A stretch of DNA of 33,689 bases from Spirochaetaceae bacterium. Lineage in GTDB: Bacteria; Spirochaetota; Spirochaetia; DSM-27196; SLAA01. The stretch covers positions 1-33,689 of the forward strand of contig REEM01000178.1 in assembly GCA_007695055.1 (NCBI GenBank), given 5' to 3'. Positions 1 to 7,910 of the stretch are shown one piece after another. How positions within the stretch are numbered: the first letter of the stretch is position 1; the number at the start of each line of letters is the position of its first letter. The position numbers and the translations under genes were made by a program. The notes beneath the pieces are model-generated. The model searched no databases. It had not been told where the DNA came from and was given only the letters and a program-made list of their open reading frames with translations.

Positions 1-582
1 CTCGGCCAGGTTCGGCAGCGGGCGCAGAATTATGGTCTGGGCAGGCTGTGCGTCCGCCCCTACGGCAGCCCCAGCGGCGGCGCCCGCAGCCGCACGGTCA
101 AACTCCACCACATCGTAGTGCTGAGAAAAGCTGAAGAAGCTTGGCCGGTGTTGGGTAAGCCGCAGGTTCAGAGTTATCACAAAGAAGCTGCTATCAATGC
201 CGTCAAGCGACCACGGCTGCTGGTCCCAGACAGCATCGGGCCGATGTATGTCCTGCAGGCTCTCGTTCATGACAACCTGACCGGTATCACCATCCATAAC
301 AATGAGCCCAATGAAGCTCACGTCTTCCGGCACCCTGAACCCGGCCGCCTCCACCGCACTGAGATCCAGCCGAATCTCGGCCGGGCCGTCCTCAAAGTAG
401 ACCAGAAGATCCTCGGTCTCTATGGCACCTTCCGGCACAGCGGGTGGCGCCGTGACACCTGCCCCGTCGGAAATCCGGCTCGGTCCGGAAGCACAGGCAC
501 CCAGCATGAGGCTCACAGTAAGCAGCACGAGCCCGGAAACAATCCGTGCGGTTACCTTTGGCCGGAGAAGACTTGAAGACAT
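1..582 (-). CDS. Hypothetical lipoprotein, 3' part beyond the window
   Basis: The frame is open from an ATG at 582 to the left edge (194 codons) with no stop, so the C-terminus is outside the window. A strong ribosome site (GAGGAGGT) lies just upstream. The N-terminus has a basic start, a hydrophobic stretch and a lipobox LGAC with the acceptor Cys at about residue 30, so it is predicted to be exported and lipid-anchored. The mature part begins with a Gly/Ser/Ala/Pro linker and then a beta-rich stretch. I recognise no domain. An Ala-rich segment follows near residues 165-180. The gene is divergent from the radical SAM gene to its right. The lipoprotein call is firm; the function is unknown. 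Confidence 0.75.
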   Translation of the reverse strand, partial: MSSSLLRPKVTARIVSGLVLLTVSLMLGACASGPSRISDGAGVTAPPAVPEGAIETEDLLVYFEDGPAEIRLDLSAVEAAGFRVPEDVSFIGLIVMDGDTGQVVMNESLQDIHRPDAVWDQQPWSLDGIDSSFFVITLNLRLTQHRPSFFSFSQHYDVVEFDRAAAGAAAGAAVGADAQPAQTIILRPLPNLAE

Positions 583-728
583 AAATACCTCCTCAATCTA
601 CTTTGTATTTAGTTGATTTTATGCACAAAACACTACCATTGATAGTTGGAGCACGCAACAAAATTAGCTGCTGGCCATTCCCAGGGGGCCGGGTCGACGA
701 GGGGTGGCCCGGCGGTGTAGCATGGCGT

Positions 729-2816
729 ATGCAGAATCTCTCCGACTACCGGGCAGACCGGAGTCACTTTCTTCCAACACACTCCGAGGATCTTAGCCGG
801 TGCGGGCTCGCTCCGGGAGACCTTGACTTTATATTTGTCTCAGGCGATGCCTACGTAGACCACCCAAGTTTTGGCCCCGCCCTGCTGGGGCGAATGCTGG
901 AGAGCCATGGCTACCGCGTGGGAATTATTGCGCAGCCGAGCTGGGGGAGTCCGCAGGACTTTGCGCGGCTTGGGCGGCCGCGGCTGGCTTTCCTGGTGAG
1001 CGCCGGGAACATGGACTCCATGGTTGCCAACTACACCGTGGCGGGCAAGCCGCGGCGAGATGACGCCTACAGCCCAGGTGGCGAGGGCGGCCGCAGACCG
1101 GATCGTGCCACGCTGGTGTACTGCACGCGCATTCGTGAAGCCTTCAAAGGGGTCGATATTGTTGTCGGCGGCATTGAAGCCTCGCTGCGCCGCTTTGCCC
1201 ATTACGACTTTTGGGCCAACAAAATGCGGCGCTCCATTCTGGTAGACTCCAAGGCGGACCTGCTGGTGTATGGCATGGGCGAGCGGGCGATGCTCGAAAT
1301 TGCGGCCGAGCTCAGCCGTGGCCGCCGAGCGGCGGACCTCACCGAGATTGCTGGCACGGTATACAAATGCCGCGCCGAGGACGCACCCGGGGCTGGCGCC
1401 AACGGGTCGGCAAACCCGCCTGGAGCGACCGGCGCCAACGGGCCTGCTGGCTCACTCGGCGCGACCGGGGGCCCCCGGAAGACCGGCGCCGCCCGGAAGA
1501 CCGTTAGTTTGCCCGACTGGGACACACTGCAGGATAAGGCGCGCGGTAAACGTGCCTATGCCGAGAGCTTCCGTGAGCAGCACCGCAACACCGACGGACT
1601 CAATGCCGATATCCTGGTAGAAGCCTATGGCCCCTGGGTTGTGGTGCAGAACCCGCCACAGCCGACCCTCTTTGGTGATGAGCTGGATCATCTCTACGAA
1701 CTACCCTATACCCGCACCTTTCACCCGGACTACCTTGAACTTGGCGGGGTTCCTGCGGTGGAGGAGGTACGCTTTAGCCTGGTCTCGGCACGCGGCTGTT
1801 TCGGCGGCTGCAGCTTCTGTGCTCTGACCTTTCACCAGGGGCGCCGAATTGGCGCCCGTAGCAAGGAGAGCCTGCTGCGCGAGGCCCGCCTCCTGACCCA
1901 GCTCCCCGGCTTCAAGGGCTACATTCATGATGTCGGCGGTCCCACCGCTAACTTTCGCGCGCCAGCTTGCGAGCATCAAGGTAAGCATGGAGTTTGTAAG
2001 GACAAGCAGTGCCTCTTTCCCGACGCCTGCAAGCAGTTGAAGGTAGACCACACTGACTACCGGGACGTCCTGCGTGCGCTGAGGCAGCTTCCTGGAATCA
2101 AGAAGGTGTTTGTCCGTTCCGGAATTCGTTTTGACTATCTGCTACTGGACAGCGACCAAAGTTTTCTGCGTGAGCTCTGCACCCACCATGTCTCCGGCAA
2201 GCTGAAGGTTGCACCGGAGCATATTACGCCCCAGGCACTTTCGGCCATGGGTAAGCCAGGCATGAAGGTGTATGAGAAGTTTCGTCGTGCCTTTGAGAAG
2301 GTGAACACCGAGATCGGTTCCAAGCAGTTTATTGTGCCGTACTTCATCTCAAGTCACCCTGGTACGACTCTGCGAGATGCGGTTGCACTTGCCGAATACT
2401 TCCGTGACCAGGGCGGCACCCCCGAGCAGGTGCAGGACTTTTACCCCACACCCGGCACCGTGGCCACCTGCATGTACTACACCGGCATTGACCCCCGCAA
2501 CGGCAAAACGGTTGCTGTCACCACCGAGTACGCCGAGAAAGCAATGCAGCGAGCCTTACTCCAGTTCCGCGACCCCAAGAACTACCGCCGCGTGCGGGAA
2601 GCACTTGAACAAACCGGCCGCACCGACCTCATTGGCACCGGCCCCAAATGCCTCATCCGGCCTTACCCACCGCGCACACCCGGCCGCGACGCCCGCAGTG
2701 GCGGCAAGCCCGCCAAAGCCACCAAGCCCGGCCCCGGCCCCGGCGGCAAGCCCGCCAAGCACCCGGCCAGCAAGTCGGGCAAGCCACGGCAAAAGCGCAG
2801 CGGTCGAAGTTATTGA
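729..2816 (+). CDS. YgiQ-family radical SAM protein
   Basis: Resembles the YgiQ/UPF0313 family of radical SAM proteins, whose biochemical role is not established. The N-terminal domain has the family signature GDAYVDHPSFG. The radical SAM motif CFGGCSFC (Cys 357, 361, 364 counted from 729) would bind the [4Fe-4S] cluster, and DVGGPTANFR follows about 50 residues later. Extra cysteines lie in the CLFPDAC segment. A Gly/Ala/Asn/Pro-rich insertion at about residues 221-260 and a Lys/Pro/Gly-rich tail after 650 are unusual additions. The frame stays open back to a TTG at 603, but that extension looks non-coding and family members start close to the FLPTHSED-like segment, so I chose the ATG at 729. 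No strong ribosome site is visible there, so the start is uncertain. The stop overlaps the convergent Uma2-like gene by 7 bp. Confidence 0.9.
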   Translation: MQNLSDYRADRSHFLPTHSEDLSRCGLAPGDLDFIFVSGDAYVDHPSFGPALLGRMLESHGYRVGIIAQPSWGSPQDFARLGRPRLAFLVSAGNMDSMVANYTVAGKPRRDDAYSPGGEGGRRPDRATLVYCTRIREAFKGVDIVVGGIEASLRRFAHYDFWANKMRRSILVDSKADLLVYGMGERAMLEIAAELSRGRRAADLTEIAGTVYKCRAEDAPGAGANGSANPPGATGANGPAGSLGATGGPRKTGAARKTVSLPDWDTLQDKARGKRAYAESFREQHRNTDGLNADILVEAYGPWVVVQNPPQPTLFGDELDHLYELPYTRTFHPDYLELGGVPAVEEVRFSLVSARGCFGGCSFCALTFHQGRRIGARSKESLLREARLLTQLPGFKGYIHDVGGPTANFRAPACEHQGKHGVCKDKQCLFPDACKQLKVDHTDYRDVLRALRQLPGIKKVFVRSGIRFDYLLLDSDQSFLRELCTHHVSGKLKVAPEHITPQALSAMGKPGMKVYEKFRRAFEKVNTEIGSKQFIVPYFISSHPGTTLRDAVALAEYFRDQGGTPEQVQDFYPTPGTVATCMYYTGIDPRNGKTVAVTTEYAEKAMQRALLQFRDPKNYRRVREALEQTGRTDLIGTGPKCLIRPYPPRTPGRDARSGGKPAKATKPGPGPGGKPAKHPASKSGKPRQKRSGRSY

Positions 2817-3466
2817 GAAATAGGGGGGAAGACCTCGCTCAGGTCAATTGATAGTTCCGAGACGGCGCTTGCGCGCAGTGTGTCGGCTGGCCCATACACC
2901 GCATCACGCCGGAAAACGCCCTGGTCTTCGGCACTTTTCCCAGTACCTGTACCTGCGCCAGCTCGGGCGGTGGCCCCGGCCCTGGTGTTGCTCGCCTCGG
3001 AGCTTTCAAGCAGATAGACCTCTACCAGCCGTTCATCTTGATCCACAATCCAGTATTCGCGCACACCATAGCGCCTGTAGAGCTCAAACTTGCGGCCCCG
3101 GTCTATGAGGCCGCTCTCCGGCGAGACAATCTCCACCACAAGATCCGGTGCTCCGGTCATGCCTTGTTCGGTGAGTTTGGTAGGGTCACAGCTAACGGTA
3201 ATGTCTGGTTGCACCACGGTTGGGGTCTGGTCGTGGCGGTCATCACTGAGTTTTACATCAAAGGGCGCTGGGAACACACTGCAGTCCCGCTCCCGCATCT
3301 GGGCGTAGATTTGGTGAAATAATTCCCCCGCAATTTCCTGATGCCTCCGCCGTGGTGCAGGCGACATTGCGTACGCGACCCCGTCAATGAGCTCATAGCG
3401 TTCCCATTCCGGCCAGCTGAGGTACTCGCGCCAACTGTATCGTCGCTGTTCCTGGACTTGTTCCAT
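2810..3466 (-). CDS. Uma2 family (DUF820) PD-(D/E)XK nuclease-like protein
   Basis: A 218-residue protein with the layout of the Uma2/DUF820 family: a WERYELIDGVAYAMSPAP N-terminal motif, PDITV near residue 87, APDLVVEIVSPES near 106-118, then a conserved Lys in RKFELYRRYGVREYWIVD. These match the acidic residues and lysine of the PD-(D/E)XK restriction-endonuclease fold. Family members are common in cyanobacteria and other large bacterial genomes, often in many copies, and their cellular role is unclear. A Thr/Ala/Gly-rich stretch near residues 160-180 looks like an insertion. It is monocistronic and convergent with the radical SAM gene. The family call is confident; nuclease activity is inferred only from the fold. 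Confidence 0.85.
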   Translation of the reverse strand: MEQVQEQRRYSWREYLSWPEWERYELIDGVAYAMSPAPRRRHQEIAGELFHQIYAQMRERDCSVFPAPFDVKLSDDRHDQTPTVVQPDITVSCDPTKLTEQGMTGAPDLVVEIVSPESGLIDRGRKFELYRRYGVREYWIVDQDERLVEVYLLESSEASNTRAGATARAGAGTGTGKSAEDQGVFRRDAVYGPADTLRASAVSELSIDLSEVFPPISQ

Positions 3467-3566
3467 AGGGTAAGTATGATATGCGGAGGTGCTTTCGTAA
3501 AGCCCAATTGTACCGCGCCGCAGGCATCCTTGCGGTTCGGCCGGGGCCTATCCGGTACCCGCGGGC

Positions 3567-4547
3567 TCAGTCGAGTAGTGCTGGCCGGAGGGAGTCTACA
3601 ATGCGGCTGAGTGGCTCGCGCCCTACGACATCGCGGTCAAGTAGGGGGAGGTAAATGGTCGGCTGGCGTCGGAAGCGTTTGGTAATGTCGGCGAGGTACT
3701 CACCTTCAAGTTTCTTGCGTGAAATGAAGAAAGGGTGATCTGGTAGATCCTCTGGAAAGACCCGGTTTACAATGAGGCCGCCAACCGGAATATGGTGCTT
3801 CTCCAGCATCCGAATGGCTTTCTCGGTCTCCAGAATAGGAAGGCGCTCCGGAATGAGAACAAAGACGAAGGCCGTTTGGCTTGGGTCAAGAAAGTAGCGG
3901 CGCATTCGGGCAAACTTGCGCTTACGTTCAAACAGCACCTGTTCAACCGGGTCGTCCGGGGAGTCTCCGCCTTCATGGAAGGTCAGATTTCGCCACAGGG
4001 CAGACATCTCGTTGACCTGCTTGCGTCGGGAAATGAGTCCGTCGATCCAGGCCTCCATCATCTCTGGAAGACTGAGCAGATGCAGGGTGTGGCCGGTAGG
4101 GGCAGTATCGAAAATGATCATGTCGTAGGTATCTTCTACCCGTGCAACGAGATCACCAATGCGGTCAAAAAGGGCTGCCTCCTCGGCACCCGGTGAAATG
4201 CGAGCCATTTCCAGCTGTCGGTCTATCTCTGCTCGTAGGGCTGGTTTTACGCGACTTCGGAGGTTGCGGCTCACACCGTTTATGTAGTCCTCTGCCGCTT
4301 TCTCCGTGTCTATCTCCAGGCCCCACAAGTTCTGGTCGAGCCGTTGTTCCTTTCCGCCAATTTTTCGTTCAAGTATGTCTGCTGTATTGTGTGCCGGATC
4401 GGTTGACACGAGCAAAGTGCGCCGGCCGCACTCGGCGGCCAGCATTGCAGTAGCGGTGGCGGAGGTTGTCTTGCCGACACCTCCCTTGCCACCGAAGAAT
4501 AGTATTTTCTTTTTTAGCCAGTCGACCTTTGAAATCTGAGCGCCCAT
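3567..4547 (-). CDS. ArsA/GET3-like P-loop ATPase
   Basis: Belongs to the ArsA/GET3/TRC40 branch of deviant-Walker P-loop ATPases. The P-loop GGKGGVGKTT lies at residues 19-28 with the signature lysine. STDPAHNTAD (48-57) and DTAPTGHTLHLL (from 147) are the switch regions of this family. It is single-domain (326 aa), about the size of GET3 and half the size of tandem ArsA. I chose the ATG at 4547, two bases after the stop of the upstream small gene. A GTG at 4559 in the same frame would overlap that gene. It is the last gene of the cstA cluster, so the substrate may be linked to CstA or the Cys-Cys protein and not arsenite. No arsenic-resistance genes are nearby. Confidence 0.88.
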   Translation of the reverse strand: MGAQISKVDWLKKKILFFGGKGGVGKTTSATATAMLAAECGRRTLLVSTDPAHNTADILERKIGGKEQRLDQNLWGLEIDTEKAAEDYINGVSRNLRSRVKPALRAEIDRQLEMARISPGAEEAALFDRIGDLVARVEDTYDMIIFDTAPTGHTLHLLSLPEMMEAWIDGLISRRKQVNEMSALWRNLTFHEGGDSPDDPVEQVLFERKRKFARMRRYFLDPSQTAFVFVLIPERLPILETEKAIRMLEKHHIPVGGLIVNRVFPEDLPDHPFFISRKKLEGEYLADITKRFRRQPTIYLPLLDRDVVGREPLSRIVDSLRPALLD

Positions 4548-4549
4548 CT

Positions 4550-4840
4550 TCAGCAGCACTTAAAGCCGTCGAGAGGGGAGTGATCCATTCCCTGGCGCAG
4601 ATGCCATTCATGGAATTTTTCGTACATGTACGGCAGTAACTCCAAGGTATAGTAGTTAACCGGATTCGGTATCCCTATCATGTCCGAGAAGCACAACAGC
4701 ATGAACACCTCTTCCTTATCTCGTTTCTCCCGTGCAACGGCGGATCGATACGGGGCGAAGAACACCCCGTCATAGATCTCATTAAAAGTCTTCCATCCGT
4801 CGCGGATGCGTTGAGGTAAAGGGCGCTTGTCGTTTTCCAT
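4550..4840 (-). CDS. Small 'cory-CC-star'-like protein
   Basis: A 96-residue protein rich in aromatic and charged residues that ends exactly in Cys-Cys-stop (FKCC). This fits what I remember as the 'cory-CC-star' family, small proteins of unknown function with a C-terminal Cys pair, found next to ArsA-like ATPases. No signal peptide or membrane segment is evident. The gene lies between cstA (18 bp upstream) and the ArsA-like ATPase (2 bp downstream), so the three are almost certainly one operon with translational coupling. The terminal Cys pair could bind metal or be recognised by the ATPase the way GET3 recognises C-terminal tails, but that is inference. Confidence 0.75.
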   Translation of the reverse strand: MENDKRPLPQRIRDGWKTFNEIYDGVFFAPYRSAVAREKRDKEEVFMLLCFSDMIGIPNPVNYYTLELLPYMYEKFHEWHLRQGMDHSPLDGFKCC

Positions 4841-4858
4841 AGGTCGTTCCGCCTTGTA

Positions 4859-6589
4859 TTATTTGGCCGTTTCCGGAACCGTCTCGGTTCCTAGAGCACC
4901 ACCACCGCTGCCTGCATTGCGGATAGCAATAACCGCCTCAACCATCATCCATAGCGCGGATATCAGGATTGCGCTACCCATGAATGCGAGCATCAGATTC
5001 GGGGTTTGTCCTGTCAGGCCAAACCACTGAAAAATGCTCATGGTCATGGCTACTACTGTTACCAACAGCAAGAAGGCCATGGGAAGCAGCGCTGGTAGGA
5101 TGTTTCGTCCCAGACGGCGAAGATACACAGTAATACAGACCAAGGACAAGGCCGCTAACAACTGGTTGGTGGTACCGAACAAGGGCCAGATCACCAAACC
5201 ACCACTTCCGGCCTCTGCCCCTGCGGCAGTTGCACCGAATGCCAAGGCCAAACAGGAACCGGCTGCCAAACTCGTTGCAACAAAGTTCTTGCGCAGGATT
5301 GGGAGATTAATCATCTCGCCAACCTCACTCAGGATATATCGCTGCAGCCGAAGCCCCGTGTCCATTGTCGTAGCCGCAAAGCTGATAACCACAACCGACC
5401 CTAGAATAGTTGCAAAACCGAGCGGCAAGCCTATGTTGGTACCAAGATTCGCAAAGCCTCGAACAAAGAAGCCCGCGGCTCCACCGGAAGCAGCACCCCA
5501 GCTTGAGTACAGTCCAGACCATTCACCACGAGTGGCTGCCAGTCCCGCACCGGTGGCAATAATTGCACCAAGTGCCAGAATACCCTCACCAAGGGAGCCA
5601 AAGTAGCCAACAAAGCGAGCATCGCTTTCTTTATCTAACTGCTTAGAGGTGGTGCCCGACGCAACCAGCCCATGGAAGCCTGAGATTGCCCCGCATGCAA
5701 TGGTAATGAACAGGAACGGGATGAGTGACGGGGCGCCAGCTACGTCAGGGTTAATGGCTGGTGCCGACATCGACGGATTTCCAATGAGTACGCCGAGGTA
5801 CAACACACCAAGAGCAACAAAGAGCTGATGCGAGTTTACATAATCACGCGGTTGGAGAAGCAACCATACCGGAAGCAAGGATGCAATTCCAGCGTAAACA
5901 AAAAGGAGAACAACCCAGGTCGCCTGCGGCGCGAGACCAAGGAAAGTGACCTCGGGGAAGGAAAACGGGATGATAGTGCCCAGCCAGACCCAGAAGTACA
6001 GGATTGCTAAAGCGACGAGCGAGGGAACAAGCAGCTTTCCCCCACGGCGATGAAGTATAACACCGACGCCCATTGCTACAGGAATCTGGAACCAGATTGG
6101 TACTACGCTGCCCGGATTCGCTACGAATAGTCGAGCAATGATAATGGCGAACACCGCATTCACCATGAGCAGCAACAGGAAGATAACGACCATGAAAAGT
6201 GAGCGAGCGCGCACACCGATCTGTGTTTCCGAGACCGCGCCCATGGAGCGCCCTTTGTGGCGCGTTGAAATCCAGATGGTTCCAAAGTCATGGATGCCCG
6301 AAAAGAAGATTGTTCCAAACACAACCCATAACACGGCCGGTAACCATCCCCAGAACACGGCAATGGCTGGGCCGACAATTGGAGCAGCTCCTGCCACCGA
6401 GGTGAAGTGATGCCCCCAGAGCACGAACTTGTTGGTTGGCACAAAGTCGGTGCCGTCCTCAAACTCGTGAGCCGGAGTCTTATAGTTGGGATCAAGCTGA
6501 TAGATCTTGGTTGCTATGTACTTTGAGTAGACTCGGTATGCGATCCAGTACATGGCGAGACCACCGACAACCAATACAATTGCACTCAT
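4859..6589 (-). CDS. cstA: CstA family carbon-starvation / peptide or pyruvate permease
   Basis: A 576-residue polytopic membrane protein with the CstA family hallmarks near the N-terminus: YSKYIATKIYQLD, then DFVPTNKFVLWGHHFTSVAGAAPIVGPAIAVFWGW, and FFSGIHDFGTIWIS. In enterobacteria CstA/BtsT proteins take up peptides or pyruvate. This one is shorter than E. coli CstA (about 700 aa), which is common outside enterobacteria. It starts at an ATG with a good AGGGAGGA ribosome site. It is the first gene of an operon with the Cys-Cys protein and the ArsA-like ATPase. A sigma-70-like promoter and paired palindromic repeats lie upstream. The family is certain; the substrate is not. Confidence 0.93.
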   Translation of the reverse strand: MSAIVLVVGGLAMYWIAYRVYSKYIATKIYQLDPNYKTPAHEFEDGTDFVPTNKFVLWGHHFTSVAGAAPIVGPAIAVFWGWLPAVLWVVFGTIFFSGIHDFGTIWISTRHKGRSMGAVSETQIGVRARSLFMVVIFLLLLMVNAVFAIIIARLFVANPGSVVPIWFQIPVAMGVGVILHRRGGKLLVPSLVALAILYFWVWLGTIIPFSFPEVTFLGLAPQATWVVLLFVYAGIASLLPVWLLLQPRDYVNSHQLFVALGVLYLGVLIGNPSMSAPAINPDVAGAPSLIPFLFITIACGAISGFHGLVASGTTSKQLDKESDARFVGYFGSLGEGILALGAIIATGAGLAATRGEWSGLYSSWGAASGGAAGFFVRGFANLGTNIGLPLGFATILGSVVVISFAATTMDTGLRLQRYILSEVGEMINLPILRKNFVATSLAAGSCLALAFGATAAGAEAGSGGLVIWPLFGTTNQLLAALSLVCITVYLRRLGRNILPALLPMAFLLLVTVVAMTMSIFQWFGLTGQTPNLMLAFMGSAILISALWMMVEAVIAIRNAGSGGGALGTETVPETAK

Positions 6590-6637
6590 TCTTCCTCCCT
6601 CTGTCTGTCGCCCATTAGCTGGCTGATCAGACTATCA

Positions 6638-6666
6638 TTTGTACATTCCCACCCAGGGACTCTTAA
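6638..6666 (-). promoter_or_regulatory. Predicted promoter of cstA operon
   Basis: On the minus strand a TTAAGA (-35, plus 6661-6666) is separated by 17 bp from TACAAA (-10, plus 6638-6643), about 50 bp before the cstA start codon. Each hexamer matches the sigma-70 consensus at 4 of 6 positions, so this is a candidate only. Confidence 0.4.
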
Positions 6667-6677
6667 CCTCCTTCACC

Positions 6678-6719
6678 TTTTGGATGTAGTACCACACAGG
6701 TTTTGGATGTCGTACCACA
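6678..6719. promoter_or_regulatory. Paired operator-like repeats upstream of cstA
   Basis: Two 19-bp direct repeats (TTTTGGATGTMGTACCACA, plus 6678-6696 and 6701-6719) differ at one base and are 23 bp apart, about two helical turns. Each holds an imperfect palindrome TGT-N-GTAC-N-ACA. They lie just upstream of the predicted cstA -35 box, a typical place for an activator or a cooperative regulator. The shape resembles GntR-type sites, but no regulator gene is adjacent. Confidence 0.5.
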
Positions 6720-6818
6720 AAAACATCTTAGCAATGCTAAGGTACGGGAGTGAATGAGTCAAGATTTTTGTTGTCAGTACAGCCGCATTTCATTGATCTC
6801 CAGGCATTCTGGGGGCCC

Positions 6819-7829
6819 TCAGCGCAGTTTTTTGAGGATGCGTTCGGTGTCGCGGCCAGCTTGATCCAGGTCGCCAAGCTCGTCGGGGCTGAGCTGCACA
6901 TTAAGCGCGGCTGCGTTGGAGCCTGCCTGCCCCGGTGAGCTCGCACCGGGTATTGCTACCATGCTTGTTCCGTGTATCTGGAACGTCCAGGCCAGCGCCA
7001 CCTGTGCGGGTGTGCAGCCGTGATCCGCGGCCACGGCCCGGAGTCGGTCAATGAGTGGGCGTGTGGCCGCCAGGCCTCTGGTGCTAAAGCGCCCCAGCCA
7101 TTTACGAGGGCCGTGGCTCCGTTTAATGTCTTCACCCTCGTGAAAGCGACCGGTGAGAATTCCCTGCGAAAGAGGTGAGTAGGCTATGATTGTTACCCCC
7201 AGCTCCTTGGCCGCATCCAGCACCCCGTTGCGTTCTATCTCACGGTCAATCAAGCTGTAGCGCATCTGGTTGCTGGCAAGCGGCACCCCCATTGCCGCGA
7301 GGCGCTCGTGCGCTCTCCGCATGCGGGGCTCATTGAAGTTGCTCACCCCTACCGCCCGTACCAGTCCGTCCTTGACCAGATGTCCCATCTCGGCCGCCTG
7401 CTTATCTATGCTCGAGAGGCTAAAGGGTTGGTGAATTTGATGAAGGTCGATGTTGGGTCGTGCGGCCGGGTCAACAACAATGGATGCCAGCGCCCGCTCT
7501 CGTGCTGGAAAGGTCTTGCGTATGGAGGCAGCAGTGCGAAAGGCTGGAAACCACTTGTCTGCAATGACGTAGTCCTCACGTCCAGTGCCGATCTCGGCCA
7601 AGGCGTCGGCCAGACTCTCCTCCGAGGCTCCGTTGCCGTATACCTCGGCGGTGTCAAACCAGTTGATGCCGCCTTCCAGTGAGGCACGCACAATCTCTAC
7701 AACTGTCTCTTGCGGAATGGCCGCCCAGTACTTCCCGGCCAGGCCGGTGCTGCGTGAGAACTGCCAGGTTCCAAGGCCTATGGCCGACACTTTTAGTTCA
7801 GTTGTTCCAAGCTGATAGGTTTTTTCCAT
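6819..7829 (-). CDS. Aldo/keto reductase
   Basis: A 336-residue member of the aldo/keto reductase superfamily (NADPH-dependent carbonyl reduction, (beta/alpha)8 barrel). The catalytic tetrad is visible: Asp59 and Tyr64 in WFDTAEVYGNG, Lys92 in VIADKW, and His133 in DLHQIHQP. The family motifs GVSNFN and YSPLSQGILTGRF are present. The frame extends 10 codons further to a TTG, but the homologous start MEKTYQLG is the ATG at 7829. The Shine-Dalgarno is weak. It is similar to the class of bacterial reductases in which YSPL..GIL-TG follows the catalytic half. The substrate is unknown. It stands alone between cstA and the chemotaxis receptor. Confidence 0.92.
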   Translation of the reverse strand: MEKTYQLGTTELKVSAIGLGTWQFSRSTGLAGKYWAAIPQETVVEIVRASLEGGINWFDTAEVYGNGASEESLADALAEIGTGREDYVIADKWFPAFRTAASIRKTFPARERALASIVVDPAARPNIDLHQIHQPFSLSSIDKQAAEMGHLVKDGLVRAVGVSNFNEPRMRRAHERLAAMGVPLASNQMRYSLIDREIERNGVLDAAKELGVTIIAYSPLSQGILTGRFHEGEDIKRSHGPRKWLGRFSTRGLAATRPLIDRLRAVAADHGCTPAQVALAWTFQIHGTSMVAIPGASSPGQAGSNAAALNVQLSPDELGDLDQAGRDTERILKKLR

Positions 7830-7863
7830 ACAACCAAAGTATGGAGCCTGCCCCAGCAAATCA

Positions 7864-7901
7864 AGTCGACGAGGCCAGCGTCAGTCGACGAGGCCAGCGT
7901 C
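7864..7901. repeat. 19-bp tandem duplication
   Basis: The unit AGTCGACGAGGCCAGCGTC occurs twice back to back (7864-7882, 7883-7901) between the start of the reductase and the end of the chemotaxis receptor, both on the minus strand. The copies are identical, so the duplication is probably recent. No function is evident. Confidence 0.85.
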
Positions 7902-7910
7902 AACGGCCGC

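Noticed and set aside
603-728. N-terminal extension of the radical SAM gene from a TTG at 603
   Set aside because: The extension does not look like the family, has no ribosome site and lies in what should be the promoter region between divergent genes.
3567-4547. Arsenical pump ATPase (arsA) as a specific assignment
   Set aside because: Single ATPase domain and no ars genes nearby; the GET3/ArsA superfamily is as far as the evidence goes.
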